Numbered from the stretch's first letter, positions 14,769 through 22,749 are shown. The stretch is DNA of 24,292 bases from Selenomonas sp. (GCF_022771645.1 NZ_JALFCU010000053.1:1-24292); one strand, 5' to 3'. Program-made: numbers and translations. Notes: generated from the sequence alone by a model not told the origin.

Positions 14769-15599
14769 TCACACTCCATCACACAGCACATGTTCGAGCA
14801 CCCACGGCACGAGGTCATCCTCGACGCGGCAGCCGACGACGTCCGCCGCCGCTTTCGTCGCCGCGTGCGCGTTGCCGGACGCGACGCCGATGTCGGCGGC
14901 CACGAGCATCTCGTTGTCGTTGAGGTAATCGCCGAGCGCGACGATGCGCGCGCCCTGACTGGACGGCAGACGGCGGATCTCCTCGAGCATCGCGCCTTTC
15001 GACACGCCCTGCGCGACGTATTCGTAATAGTTCGCCTCCGAGTAAAAGCTGTGCGCGAGCGCGCTGATACCAAACGCTTCCGTTTCCGCTTCGAGGACGG
15101 CGAGCCGCTCCGGCGCGTCCGAGACGAAAAATTTCAACCACGGCGTACGCTCCGTGTCGGCGACATCCGCGAGCGGCACATGGCGGTAGCGATAAAATTC
15201 GTGTGGCAGGCGCGGATCGTCGTTCGCCGGGTCGCTGACGATGTTGCAGTTGTCCGCCGTGTAAATTTCGATGCAGGCCTGCGGGAAATGCGCGAGGCAT
15301 TGCGTGGCGAAGCGCGGCCAGATATTCCCGCCCGGCAGCGTCCGCGTCGCGAGCACGGATTTTTTCTGCCAATCGTAGAGCATCGCGCCGTTGAAGAAGA
15401 TGCTCGGCGCCGTGATGGGGAGCTCGCCGACGTAGCCGGCCGCCGCCTCGGGCGTGCGCCCCGTCGCGACGCCGAAGCGCCCGCCGCCACGGACGAAGCG
15501 CTCAATGGCCGCGCGGTTCGCCTGGGACACGCGCCCGCCGCGCGGGATCAGCGTGCCGTCGAGGTCGCTGATGAGGATGGTGTTTTCATAGGGTTTCAT
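14769..15599 (-). CDS. HAD-superfamily phosphatase, Cof-type (HAD-IIB)
   Basis: 276 residues, normal for Cof/YidA-type phosphatases. Motif I is ISDLDGTLI, with nucleophile D12 and acid D14. Motif II lies in GVATGRT, motif III in GVSKGAMLEEI (the Lys), and motif IV is ALGDYLNDNEML, binding Mg2+ with the Asp pair. The central C2B cap domain is present. Cof-type enzymes are cytoplasmic and hydrolyse sugar phosphates, pyridoxal phosphate or flavin precursors; the substrate cannot be told. The ATG at 15599 overlaps the end of the response regulator by 14 bp, with a GGAGAG site inside it, so it is the third gene of the kinase-regulator-phosphatase operon. No clear terminator directly follows it. 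Confidence 0.92.
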   Translation of the reverse strand: MKPYENTILISDLDGTLIPRGGRVSQANRAAIERFVRGGGRFGVATGRTPEAAAGYVGELPITAPSIFFNGAMLYDWQKKSVLATRTLPGGNIWPRFATQCLAHFPQACIEIYTADNCNIVSDPANDDPRLPHEFYRYRHVPLADVADTERTPWLKFFVSDAPERLAVLEAETEAFGISALAHSFYSEANYYEYVAQGVSKGAMLEEIRRLPSSQGARIVALGDYLNDNEMLVAADIGVASGNAHAATKAAADVVGCRVEDDLVPWVLEHVLCDGV

Positions 15600-16371
15600 G
15601 CGTCTCTCCTTCTCGTGACAGCCAGGCGCGCGGCGATTCGTGCAGATATTTCTTGAACGCCTGGCAAAATGATTTGTAATCCGTAAAGCCCGCCGCCTCC
15701 GCGACTTCGTAGACGCGCATGCGCCCCGCCCGCAGCAGCGGCAGGCTCTGCGCGATGCGGTAGCGCGCGAGCAGGCCGGAGAATGTGTGCCCCGTCGCTT
15801 CCTTCAGCTTGCGCGACAGGTAGCTCGCCGAGACGCCGGCGGCGTCGGCGAGCGCGTCGATGCTCAGGCGTTCGCGGTAACGGCTGCGGATCGTCGCGAG
15901 CACGTCGGCGACGTACGGGTTGCCCGTTTGGGACGCGGCGTCGGCCTGCGGCCAGCCGACAAGCGCGAGCGAATCTTCAGCGGATACTCCGGACGCGCTG
16001 TCTTCCGTCGGGCGCAATTGCGCGAGCACGCGCGCGATGTCCGCTTCCTCGACGGGCTTCAAGAGATAATCCGCCGCGCCGAGCCGTACGGCGCGCTGCG
16101 CGTACGAAAATTCCGCGTAGCTCGTGAGGAAGACAATGGCCGTGCGGCTGCCCTCCGCGCGCAGCGTTTCCGCGACGTCGAGGCCGGACATGCGCGGCAT
16201 GCGGATGTCGGCCAGCAGCACGTCGGGCGTTTGCTCGCGCACGACGGCGAGCGCCTCCATGCCGTCCGCCGCCTCGCCGACGACCGTCGCGTCCATGCCC
16301 GCCCAGTCGATCGTCTCGACGAGGCCGCGCCGGATCATCGCTTCATCTTCCGCGATCACGATCCGCATCAT
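15586..16371 (-). CDS. Response regulator, YesN-type (REC plus AraC-family HTH)
   Basis: 261 residues. The receiver domain (about 1-120) has the acidic pair E8/D9, phosphoacceptor D55 in VLLADIRMPRMSG, T83/S84 and K105 in YLLKPVEE. A short linker leads to an AraC-type DNA-binding domain (about 168-256), with LSIDALADAAGVSASYLSRKLKEATG as the first helix-turn-helix and VYEVAEAAGFTDYKSFCQAFKKYLHESP as the second. Its partner is the YesM-like kinase, whose 3' end overlaps this gene by 29 bp. Two adjacent ATG codons (16371 and 16368) follow a GGGGA site; either may be used. The likely target is the ABC importer promoter near 22000 or its own operon. This is inference, since no operator was identified. 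Confidence 0.93.
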   Translation of the reverse strand: MMRIVIAEDEAMIRRGLVETIDWAGMDATVVGEAADGMEALAVVREQTPDVLLADIRMPRMSGLDVAETLRAEGSRTAIVFLTSYAEFSYAQRAVRLGAADYLLKPVEEADIARVLAQLRPTEDSASGVSAEDSLALVGWPQADAASQTGNPYVADVLATIRSRYRERLSIDALADAAGVSASYLSRKLKEATGHTFSGLLARYRIAQSLPLLRAGRMRVYEVAEAAGFTDYKSFCQAFKKYLHESPRAWLSREGETHETL

Positions 16372-17968
16372 CTGCCGTCCCCTCGCTTTCCGTTTTTTGC
16401 TCTTTCCCTTCCGTCTGCCACGGCAGCGTCATTGTGACGCACGTGCCGCCTGTTGCACGCCGCTCCAGCGTCACACCGCACGCCACGCCGAAGAGCAGCT
16501 GCAAGCGCCGATGCACGTTGTAGAGCCCCGTGTGCGTCGCGGGGTCTTCCTCGCGCGCGAGCATCGTGCGCAACCGCCCGAGTTCTTCGTCCCCGATGCC
16601 CGTGCCATCGTCGCAGACGTCGAGGACAAGCGCATCTCCTGTCGCCTGTGCGACACGCCGTGCCGTGACGGCGACATGGATTGTCCCATCCGCCGATTCT
16701 CCGTACTTGATGGCGTTTTCGAGAATGGGCTGGAGGATGAGTCGCGGCACGTAGCAGCCGAGCGCGCTGTCGGGAATCAGCTCTTCGTACCGGAAACGGT
16801 CGCCGAACCGGCAGTGCTGGATGTCGACGAAGCCGTGCGTCACGGCGAGGTCTTCTGCGAAGCGCACGAGGCGGTCGCGTCCATGGATGCTGTAGCGCAG
16901 GAGCTTCGACAGCGCCAGCACCATGTGCGTCGCGCTCTCGGGTTCGAGCTTGATCATGTACTTGATGTTTTCGAGCGTGTTGAAGAGGAAGTGCGGCTGG
17001 AACTGGCTTTCGAGGCGGCGGATGTCGGCGATGGCCGTGACGCGGGCGGCCTCTTCCCGCACGGCGCGGGCCCGCGCCTCGCTTTCGCGCCGCGCGCTCC
17101 GCCAGAGCAGCGGCAAAAAGATCAGCGCGACGAGGAAGAAGCTTCCCATGCCCATCGCATAGCGCACGAGGAGGTCCGTCACGGGCAGCACCGTCGTGAC
17201 GCGCCAGCCCGTCGAGAGCGTCGCGCTCGTCACGTAGCACTGCTCGTCCAGGGCGGCGGCCAGGCCGCGCTGCGTCGTGCGGAGCGGCGCGGCAAGCTTG
17301 CGCGGCGCGCGCCCTTCCGTTTCAAGGTAGCGGCCGCCCGTCGCGAGCACGACGTTGTCGTACTCGTCCGTCACAACGATGTCAAGATACGGCGAGAAGA
17401 GCTCCTGCGTGAGGAAGCGGCCCGGCAACAGGAAGAACACCATGCCGTGCGACAGCCGCCGCCCGATGGCGAGGTCGGGCGCCGCAACGCTCTCGCCATC
17501 GACCCATTCGTCGAGGCGCTCCGCCTCGGCGCGGTGCAAGCGTGACAGGTAGCCGATGTCCGGCGGCAGACGGTCGAGCGCCGCCGGCAGGTATTTCCAG
17601 CTGCCGAGCACGATCTGCCGCTCATCATCGAGCAAAAAGAACAGCGCGCCGGAGCGCGATGCGTTTGCCGCACGGTAGAGCTCCGACGACAGAGCTGCCC
17701 GCGCATTCGCATCGTTTCGGAGCGCAGGAACGAGGCCGCCGCGCGTCCTTTCGTCTGCAGCTGCGACGTCCGCCGTCGTCTCGTCATACAGCGCAAGCCA
17801 CGCCTCCATGCGGCCGACGGCCGCCGTGCGCACGTCGTCGCTGCGCGTCACGACGTAATGCTGCCAGCTCGCCGCGACGAGCACGAGGCCGAGCACGAAG
17901 AAGACGAGCACCGGCCCGCACGCATAGAGCAGGAACGCCTTGCGCGCGTCGCGCTGGAATCGTGTCAT
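16343..17968 (-). CDS. Sensor histidine kinase, YesM/LytS-type (His_kinase PF06580-like)
   Basis: 541 residues. TM1 lies at about 12-34, an extracytoplasmic sensor domain of roughly 235 residues follows, and TM2 is at about 273-290. The kinase core has the phosphoacceptor H326 in QFQPHFLFNTLENIKYM, the N box ILENAIKYGES (N418), and the G box CDDGTGIG (about 453-459), ending at VTMTLPW with a charged tail. Only about 35 residues separate TM2 from the histidine, too few for a normal HAMP domain. I choose the ATG at 17968 because GGGAGG lies just upstream. The longer frame to 18004 would start upstream of the predicted transcription start. It overlaps the response regulator gene by 29 bp. The sensed ligand is unknown but may be the solute of the neighbouring importer. 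Confidence 0.92.
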   Translation of the reverse strand: MTRFQRDARKAFLLYACGPVLVFFVLGLVLVAASWQHYVVTRSDDVRTAAVGRMEAWLALYDETTADVAAADERTRGGLVPALRNDANARAALSSELYRAANASRSGALFFLLDDERQIVLGSWKYLPAALDRLPPDIGYLSRLHRAEAERLDEWVDGESVAAPDLAIGRRLSHGMVFFLLPGRFLTQELFSPYLDIVVTDEYDNVVLATGGRYLETEGRAPRKLAAPLRTTQRGLAAALDEQCYVTSATLSTGWRVTTVLPVTDLLVRYAMGMGSFFLVALIFLPLLWRSARRESEARARAVREEAARVTAIADIRRLESQFQPHFLFNTLENIKYMIKLEPESATHMVLALSKLLRYSIHGRDRLVRFAEDLAVTHGFVDIQHCRFGDRFRYEELIPDSALGCYVPRLILQPILENAIKYGESADGTIHVAVTARRVAQATGDALVLDVCDDGTGIGDEELGRLRTMLAREEDPATHTGLYNVHRRLQLLFGVACGVTLERRATGGTCVTMTLPWQTEGKEQKTESEGTADDADRDRGR

Positions 17969-17994
17969 GTCCGCCTCGCCTCCCCGTTTTTTCC

Positions 17995-18000
17995 AGTATA
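17995..18000 (-). promoter_or_regulatory. Extended -10 promoter of the kinase/regulator/phosphatase operon
   Basis: On the minus strand TATACT (18000-17995) is preceded by TGG, making an extended -10, with no good -35. The start near 17988 leaves about 20 nt before the ATG at 17968. It lies directly after the importer's terminator. Confidence 0.6.
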
Positions 18001-18011
18001 CCAAACTGCGG

Positions 18012-18050
18012 GCAAAAAATCAGCAGGCAGCATGTCTGCCGCCTGCCGAT
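18012..18050 (-). terminator. Rho-independent terminator of the ABC importer operon
   Basis: On the minus strand ATCGGCAG-GCG-GCAG pairs with CTGC-CTGCTGAT (12 bp in two blocks with a 3-nt bulge) around loop ACATG, followed by TTTTT. It lies 23 bp after the binding-protein stop and immediately before the kinase promoter. Confidence 0.88.
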
Positions 18051-18072
18051 AATCCTCTCTTGCGCGACGTGA

Positions 18073-19122
18073 TTACTGCACGCTCGTGAAGATGTCTTTG
18101 AACTTGTCGAGCCACGCCTTCTTGTTCTGGTTCACGACGGTCTCGTCATCCGTGATGATGTGGATCTCGGATTTTTCGAGGAGGCCCTGTGGCGCGGGCA
18201 CGTCATCGCGGACGCTGCGGCGATGGAGCTGCTGCGTGATGAGCGTCTGCGCTTCTTTGCTCGTGATGAAGTCGATGAACTTCTTCGCGTTCTCCATGTG
18301 CTTCGCGTTCTTGATGATGTAGATGCCGTCCGGTTTCGAAATGACGCCCTCTTTCATGTAGACGAGCTTGACGGGTGCGCCGTCGGCGACGTATTTCGCG
18401 CCGCCTTCTTCGAACGTGCAGCCGACCGTGTATTCGCCGTCCGCGACGCCCTTGTAGACGGCCGACGAACCGGAGAGCAGCTTGCCGTCGAGGTTCTTGC
18501 AGAATTTCTCAACGTAGTCCCAGCCCTGGTCAGGGTTGCCGTTGCCCATGGCATACAGCATGTTGATGAGGTGTTCGTACGACGACGAGGATTTCGACGG
18601 ATCGGCCATGGCGATCTTGCCTTTGAGCGCCGGATTCAGGAGGTCTTCATACCCTTCGACCTTGATGTCACCGATGAGGTCCGTGTTCACCATGATGACG
18701 CTCGGGATGTCCGTGAAGCGCGTCATAGAGCCTTCTTCGTTCTTGAACGCCGCCTGCACGTGCTCTTCGTTTGCAGACTTGTACGGCTCGAACAGGTCGG
18801 CCTTCGGCTTCATCGTCGAAAGCGAGCCGCCCCAGAAGATGTCGCCGAGCGGGTTCGCCTTCTCGGACTCGACGCGCTTCAAGAGCTCGCCCGTGCCGGC
18901 CGCGACGACGTCGACCTTGACGCCGCTCTGCTTCTCGAACTCTTCGACGAGCGGATTGATGAACGCCAAGGGATGCGGGCAGTAGATGACGAGCGTGTTC
19001 TCGTCGCTCGCACCGCTGCCGCTGCCGCTCGTCGCGGCCTGGTCGCCACCGCCGCAGCCGGCGAACGACATCGTGATCATGGCAGCGCCAAGGAGCGATG
19101 CCATCAGTTTCTTGAACTTCAT
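18073..19122 (-). CDS. ABC transporter substrate-binding lipoprotein, AfuA/FbpA-like (COG1840-type)
   Basis: 349 residues. The signal peptide MKFKKLMASLLGAAMITMSFAGC has a lipobox with C23 as the lipidation site, then a GGG/Ser/Gly linker and the binding fold starting NTLVIYCPHPLAFINPLVEEFEKQSGVKVDVV. The later block SGSSAVYKGVADGEYTVGCTFEEG belongs to the ferric/sugar-phosphate binding-protein group. The double tyrosine that binds Fe3+ in FbpA is not evident at this place (Gly-Cys-Thr-Phe instead). AfuA-type members bind hexose phosphates, so a phosphorylated or other anionic solute is plausible. The ATG at 19122 follows AAGGAGG; the longer frame to 19194 would displace the signal peptide. 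It is last in the importer operon, after an AT-rich 55-bp gap that may boost its translation. Family is firm; ligand is inferred. Confidence 0.9.
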   Translation of the reverse strand: MKFKKLMASLLGAAMITMSFAGCGGGDQAATSGSGSGASDENTLVIYCPHPLAFINPLVEEFEKQSGVKVDVVAAGTGELLKRVESEKANPLGDIFWGGSLSTMKPKADLFEPYKSANEEHVQAAFKNEEGSMTRFTDIPSVIMVNTDLIGDIKVEGYEDLLNPALKGKIAMADPSKSSSSYEHLINMLYAMGNGNPDQGWDYVEKFCKNLDGKLLSGSSAVYKGVADGEYTVGCTFEEGGAKYVADGAPVKLVYMKEGVISKPDGIYIIKNAKHMENAKKFIDFITSKEAQTLITQQLHRRSVRDDVPAPQGLLEKSEIHIITDDETVVNQNKKAWLDKFKDIFTSVQ

Positions 19123-19177
19123 CGAAAGTTCCTCCTTTTTTGATAAAGATATATGAAACTTGAAAAATAGAAAACTC

Positions 19178-20827
19178 TTAGAGCGTGACATCATGGCGCC
19201 CGGAGACCTTGAAGAAGATCACCATGGCCGTGATGGTCGTGAGCGTGAGGATGGTCGAGAGCGCGGCGGCCGTGCCGTAGCTCGCGCGGATGACCTCGGT
19301 ATAAATGGCGACGGACATCGTCTTCGTCGCGCCCGTGAACAGGATGACGGAGCTCGAGAGCTCGTTGATGGCCGTAATCCACGAGAGGATCGCGCCGCTC
19401 ATGACGCCCGGCAGCATCATGACCGCCGTGACTTTGAAGAACGTCTTCAGCGGCGATGCGCCGAGGCTGATAGACGCTTCTTCGAGGCTCGGGCTCAATT
19501 GATAAAGAATCGCCGAGCTCGAACGCAGCGTATATGGAAGGCGACGGATGACGAGCGAGATGATGATGATCGCCGCCGTGCCCGAAAGCAGCAGTGGGCG
19601 GTCATTGAACGCGAGGAGCAGCGTGATGCCGAGCACGGAGCCCGGAATGATGTACGGGAACATCGACAGCGTGTCGATGACTTCCGTGAGCCAGCTTTTC
19701 TTACGCGTCGTCAGGTACGCGATCGTCATGCCGAGAAAGATGATCGCGGCGATGGCCGTCGTGCTGTAGAGGTACGTGTTCGAGATGGCCGTGCCGAGGC
19801 TCGAAAAGATCGTGCGGTAGCTGTCGAGCGAATAGCCGTCGACGAAGATGGAGCCGCTCGTCTTCAGGAACGACGTGTAGATGACGACGAGTTGCGGGAT
19901 GAGCGAAAGCGCGACGAGCGCGTAGATGCAGACGTGCAAGAACACATTTTTCCAGCCGTGCAGTGCGCCCATCTGCATCGGGCGCAGCGAGCTCATCGTG
20001 AACGATTTGCGGTTCACAATGTATTTCTGCACCATGAAGATGCTCGACGTGATGAGCACCATGAGCGCCGCCATCGCCGCCGCGAAGTTCGCCTGGTCGC
20101 CGACCTCGTTGATGAATTCGGAGTAAATCATGACGGGCATGACGTTGAAGCCCTCGCCGATGAGCATCGGCGTGCCGAAGTCCGCCATGGCGTTCATGAA
20201 GACCATGAGCGCGCCCGCGAGAATCGTCGGCGTGATGAGCGGAACAATGATCGTCACGACCTTGCGGATGCCGCTGCAGCCGAGGCTTTCCGCCGCCTCG
20301 ATGAGCGCCGAGTCGATGTTCTTCATCGCGCCGGCGACGTAGAGGTAGATGAAAGGATAAAGCTTCAGCGTCAAGACGAGCAAGATGCCCGCGAAACCGT
20401 AAATCGATGGGAAATCAATGCCGTACTGCGCGAGGAATCGCGTGATGTAGCCGTTGCGGCCGCCGATGAGGATCCACGAATACGCGCCGATGAACGGCGG
20501 CGAGAGCAGCGAGATGACGATGCAGATTTCGACCGCGTTCTTGAAGCGCACGCGGTAGAGCGTCATGAAATACGCGACGGCCGTGCCGATGATGACGGCG
20601 AGCACCGTCACGCATGTCGTGACGGAAAAGCTGTTGATCATCGACTGGTAGTAGTATTTGCGTTGGAAGAAATGCGCGAAGTTCGCCATGCTCCACGCGC
20701 CCGTCTCTGCATCCTGGAACGCGCTGACGAAGAGCGAGAACAACGGATAGATGAGGAACAGCGCGAAGACCGCCATGGATAAAAGCGTGATGCCCGACCA
20801 GAAATCCCAATGGAACTTTCTATTCAT
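19178..20827 (-). CDS. ABC transporter permease, fused double-domain FbpB/AfuB-type
   Basis: 549 residues with about 12 membrane spans in two tandem BPD_transp_1 units, as in FbpB/SfuB/AfuB permeases that replace a two-subunit channel. Each half has an EAA loop that docks on the ATPase: EAAESLGCSGIRKVVTIIVP (first half) and EEASISLGASPLKTFFKV (second half). I choose the ATG at 20827, inside the end of the ATPase gene (8-bp overlap, GATGAATAG arrangement), with AGGGG upstream. The frame extends to 20863, but this would overlap more and has no better site. It works with the ATPase upstream and the lipoprotein downstream. The solute cannot be read from the permease. Confidence 0.92.
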   Translation of the reverse strand: MNRKFHWDFWSGITLLSMAVFALFLIYPLFSLFVSAFQDAETGAWSMANFAHFFQRKYYYQSMINSFSVTTCVTVLAVIIGTAVAYFMTLYRVRFKNAVEICIVISLLSPPFIGAYSWILIGGRNGYITRFLAQYGIDFPSIYGFAGILLVLTLKLYPFIYLYVAGAMKNIDSALIEAAESLGCSGIRKVVTIIVPLITPTILAGALMVFMNAMADFGTPMLIGEGFNVMPVMIYSEFINEVGDQANFAAAMAALMVLITSSIFMVQKYIVNRKSFTMSSLRPMQMGALHGWKNVFLHVCIYALVALSLIPQLVVIYTSFLKTSGSIFVDGYSLDSYRTIFSSLGTAISNTYLYSTTAIAAIIFLGMTIAYLTTRKKSWLTEVIDTLSMFPYIIPGSVLGITLLLAFNDRPLLLSGTAAIIIISLVIRRLPYTLRSSSAILYQLSPSLEEASISLGASPLKTFFKVTAVMMLPGVMSGAILSWITAINELSSSVILFTGATKTMSVAIYTEVIRASYGTAAALSTILTLTTITAMVIFFKVSGRHDVTL

Positions 20828-21941
20828 CGCGCACAACCCCTTCCATGAGGCTGTGGTCGCCATCCGCCGTGAAGAGGTTCACCTTCGCCGGGTTCGGATG
20901 GAGCGTGACGGTATCGCCGACTTCGAGGATGTGCTCGGCATGACCGACATCTTGGCTGTACTCGATGGACGGCTGCCCCGGCACGAGCATGTCGTCAGGG
21001 AACGTCAGGCCGTACTGGATGTATTTGCCGAGGAAGACCTTGCTCTTGACCGTACAGCGGATGCCGTCGCCGTCTTTGATGGAAAATTCTTCCGGCCGCA
21101 CGGCGATGATGACATCCATGCCCTCGGCCGCTTCCGAGGACAGCCCCTGCATCGGCAGGACGTAGCCGTCCGCGAACGCTGCCGCGAGGCCGCCCGCGTG
21201 TGCGACGAGCCGGCCGCGGAAGAGGTTCGAATGGCCGATGAACGTCGCGACAAACGTGTTATACGGGCGCGCGTAAATCGTATGCGGCCGCGCCGTCTGC
21301 TGGATGACGCCTTTCTTCATGACGGCGATGCGGTCGGAAATCGAGAGTGCTTCCTCCTGATCGTGCGTAACGTAGACCGTCGTGATGCCGACCTGCTTCT
21401 GCACCTCGCGGATGGCCGAGCGCATCTCGATGCGGAGCTTCGCGTCGAGGTTCGACAGCGGCTCGTCCATGAGCAACACGCTCGGATGAATGACGATGGC
21501 GCGCGCGAGCGCAACGCGCTGCTGCTGGCCGCCCGACAGGCGCTCCGGCAGACGGTCCTGGTACTCCGTGATCTGCACGACGTCAAGGATCTTGTCGACT
21601 TTTTCCTTCATCTCCGCTTTCGGCATCTTGCGGAGCTTCAGGCCGTACTCGACGTTCTCGCGCACTGTCAGGTGTGGGAAGATCGCGTAGCTCTGGAACA
21701 CCATGCCGATGTTGCGCTTGTGCGCCGGGATGTCGTTGATCACACGGTCGTTAAAGCGGATTTCTCCGCCCTCGATCGTGTTGAAGCCCGCAATCATGCG
21801 CAGGAGCGTCGTCTTTCCACAACCCGACGGCCCCAAGAGCGTGAAGAACTCCCCGTTTTTGATGTGCTCCGTGAGCCCCGGGATGATCGTCAGGTCGCCG
21901 TAGCGCTTGATGACGTTGTCGACTTCGATGGCAACACTCAT
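20820..21941 (-). CDS. ABC transporter ATP-binding protein, FbpC/PotA-like with TOBE domain
   Basis: 373 residues. The nucleotide-binding domain has Walker A GPSGCGKTT, Q-loop MVFQSYAIFPHLTV, signature RLSGGQQQRVALARA, Walker B VLLMDEPLSNLD and the switch His in VTHDQEEA. A C-terminal TOBE-like region follows from about residue 240, including VIIAVRPEEFSI, typical of the CUT1/FbpC/PotA class with a possible regulatory site. I choose the ATG at 21941 (GAGGTGG five bases upstream) over the GTG at 21950, which sits on the ribosome binding site. First gene of the importer operon; its stop overlaps the permease start. The order ATPase-permease-binding protein is the reverse of the common afuABC/fbpABC order. 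Confidence 0.94.
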   Translation of the reverse strand: MSVAIEVDNVIKRYGDLTIIPGLTEHIKNGEFFTLLGPSGCGKTTLLRMIAGFNTIEGGEIRFNDRVINDIPAHKRNIGMVFQSYAIFPHLTVRENVEYGLKLRKMPKAEMKEKVDKILDVVQITEYQDRLPERLSGGQQQRVALARAIVIHPSVLLMDEPLSNLDAKLRIEMRSAIREVQKQVGITTVYVTHDQEEALSISDRIAVMKKGVIQQTARPHTIYARPYNTFVATFIGHSNLFRGRLVAHAGGLAAAFADGYVLPMQGLSSEAAEGMDVIIAVRPEEFSIKDGDGIRCTVKSKVFLGKYIQYGLTFPDDMLVPGQPSIEYSQDVGHAEHILEVGDTVTLHPNPAKVNLFTADGDHSLMEGVVRDE

Positions 21942-21977
21942 GTGGTCCACCTCTTTCTGAAAATTCGTTCTGTCTGT

Positions 21978-22006
21978 ATTATAAAAAAAGAAGCAGGACG
22001 GAACAA
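21978..22006 (-). promoter_or_regulatory. Sigma70-type promoter of the ABC importer operon
   Basis: Minus-strand TTGTTC (22006-22001) and a perfect TATAAT (21983-21978) are separated by 17 bp. The start near 21970 gives a leader of about 30 nt. The -35 lies within the terminator hairpin of the upstream flavodoxin-like gene, and the spacer holds that terminator's T tract. Confidence 0.75.
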
Positions 22007-22019
22007 TCCGAAATCCTGC
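21984..22019 (-). terminator. Rho-independent terminator of the flavodoxin-like gene
   Basis: On the minus strand GCAGGA-TTT-CGGA pairs with TCCG-TCCTGC around a TTGT loop (10 bp, 3-nt bulge) and is followed by TTCTTTTTTT. It lies about 60 bp after the flavodoxin stop and overlaps the importer promoter. Confidence 0.82.
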
Positions 22020-22031
22020 AACTTTATCCCA

Positions 22032-22047
22032 TTTTCTGAACAGAAAA
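22032..22047. repeat. Short perfect inverted repeat upstream of the importer promoter
   Basis: TTTTCTG-AA-CAGAAAA: 7-bp arms with a 2-bp centre, 26 bp upstream of the -35 box and between the flavodoxin stop and its terminator. It could be an operator for a dimeric regulator or a weak RNA hairpin. No factor can be named. Confidence 0.4.
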
Positions 22048-22081
22048 CGTTTTATTCAGTTTTTGTGAGGCTTCTTTGCGT

Positions 22082-22678
22082 TTATTTCTTCGCGACTGCT
22101 TCGGCGGTGGCTTTTGCGGCGGCCGCTTTCGCCGCCTTCGCTGCGAGATATTTCTCCTTCAGCGCGAGCTTGTGCTGCATCGCCGCGACGAACGCTTTCG
22201 CATCGGCGAAATCCTGCGCGTCGGGATGCGTCGACGCGAGGCGCCAGCGTTCTTCGCTCTGCGGGCCGCCGTGCGGATCATTCGGGCCTGCGTTCTTGCG
22301 ATGCTCGAGCATCTTCGGATTGATCTTGCCGCGGCAGCCGAACGTGCCGAGGATCTCGCAGTTCGCGCCGAGGTGGTAGCCCGCGCGCGCGAACGACGTG
22401 ACGGCATGCTCGCTTGTCGGCGACGTGCCGTGCGTCTGGAAGAAGCAGACGCGCGCGTCATGCACGGTCGGCAGATAGCGAAGCATCAAGGGATCCGGCG
22501 CGCCGAGGCGCAGCCAGTAGCCGAGCAGCACGACCTCGTACTGGGCAAGGTCGCTCGGCGCGTCCTGCACGCGGAACACGTCGACGTTCCCTTGGAGCAT
22601 GTCCGCTTCCGCCATCGCGTCCGCGATTTGCTTCGTGTTGCCCGTGACGGACGAGTAGATGATCGCCCATTTCTTCAT
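22082..22678 (-). CDS. Flavodoxin-family protein with Lys/Ala-rich tail
   Basis: 198 residues. The N-terminus MKKWAIIYSSVTGNTKQIADAMAE carries the FMN phosphate-binding loop (S-S-V-T-G-N-T), followed by a Rossmann-like fold with VVLLGYWLRLGAPDPLMLRYL and CFFQTHGTSP. The conserved HGGPQSEERWRLASTHPDAQDFADAKAF region precedes a tail of about 25 residues made mostly of Ala and Lys. Members are cytoplasmic FMN electron carriers or partners of reductases; no partner lies beside it here. I choose the ATG at 22678, which follows AGGGGGC. The frame extends to 22789, but the added 37 residues have no flavodoxin character. No strong promoter could be picked. Confidence 0.83.
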   Translation of the reverse strand: MKKWAIIYSSVTGNTKQIADAMAEADMLQGNVDVFRVQDAPSDLAQYEVVLLGYWLRLGAPDPLMLRYLPTVHDARVCFFQTHGTSPTSEHAVTSFARAGYHLGANCEILGTFGCRGKINPKMLEHRKNAGPNDPHGGPQSEERWRLASTHPDAQDFADAKAFVAAMQHKLALKEKYLAAKAAKAAAAKATAEAVAKK

Positions 22679-22749
22679 AAAACATGCCCCCTGTGATATG
22701 TTCTGCTTGCCCTTATCGTAACAAATACGCCCGCGCTTTTCTGTAACAC

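Noticed and set aside
18073..21941. Assignment as a definite ferric iron transporter (fbpABC)
   Set aside because: The permease and ATPase fit iron, sugar-phosphate and other group members equally, and the binding protein lacks an evident tyrosine pair, so I left the ligand open.
19160..22379. Two long plus-strand frames (19160-20782 and 20751-22379) opposite the ABC importer
   Set aside because: Mirror frames of permease and ATPase genes with Arg/Asp/Glu-rich nonsense sequence. The motif evidence is entirely on the minus strand.
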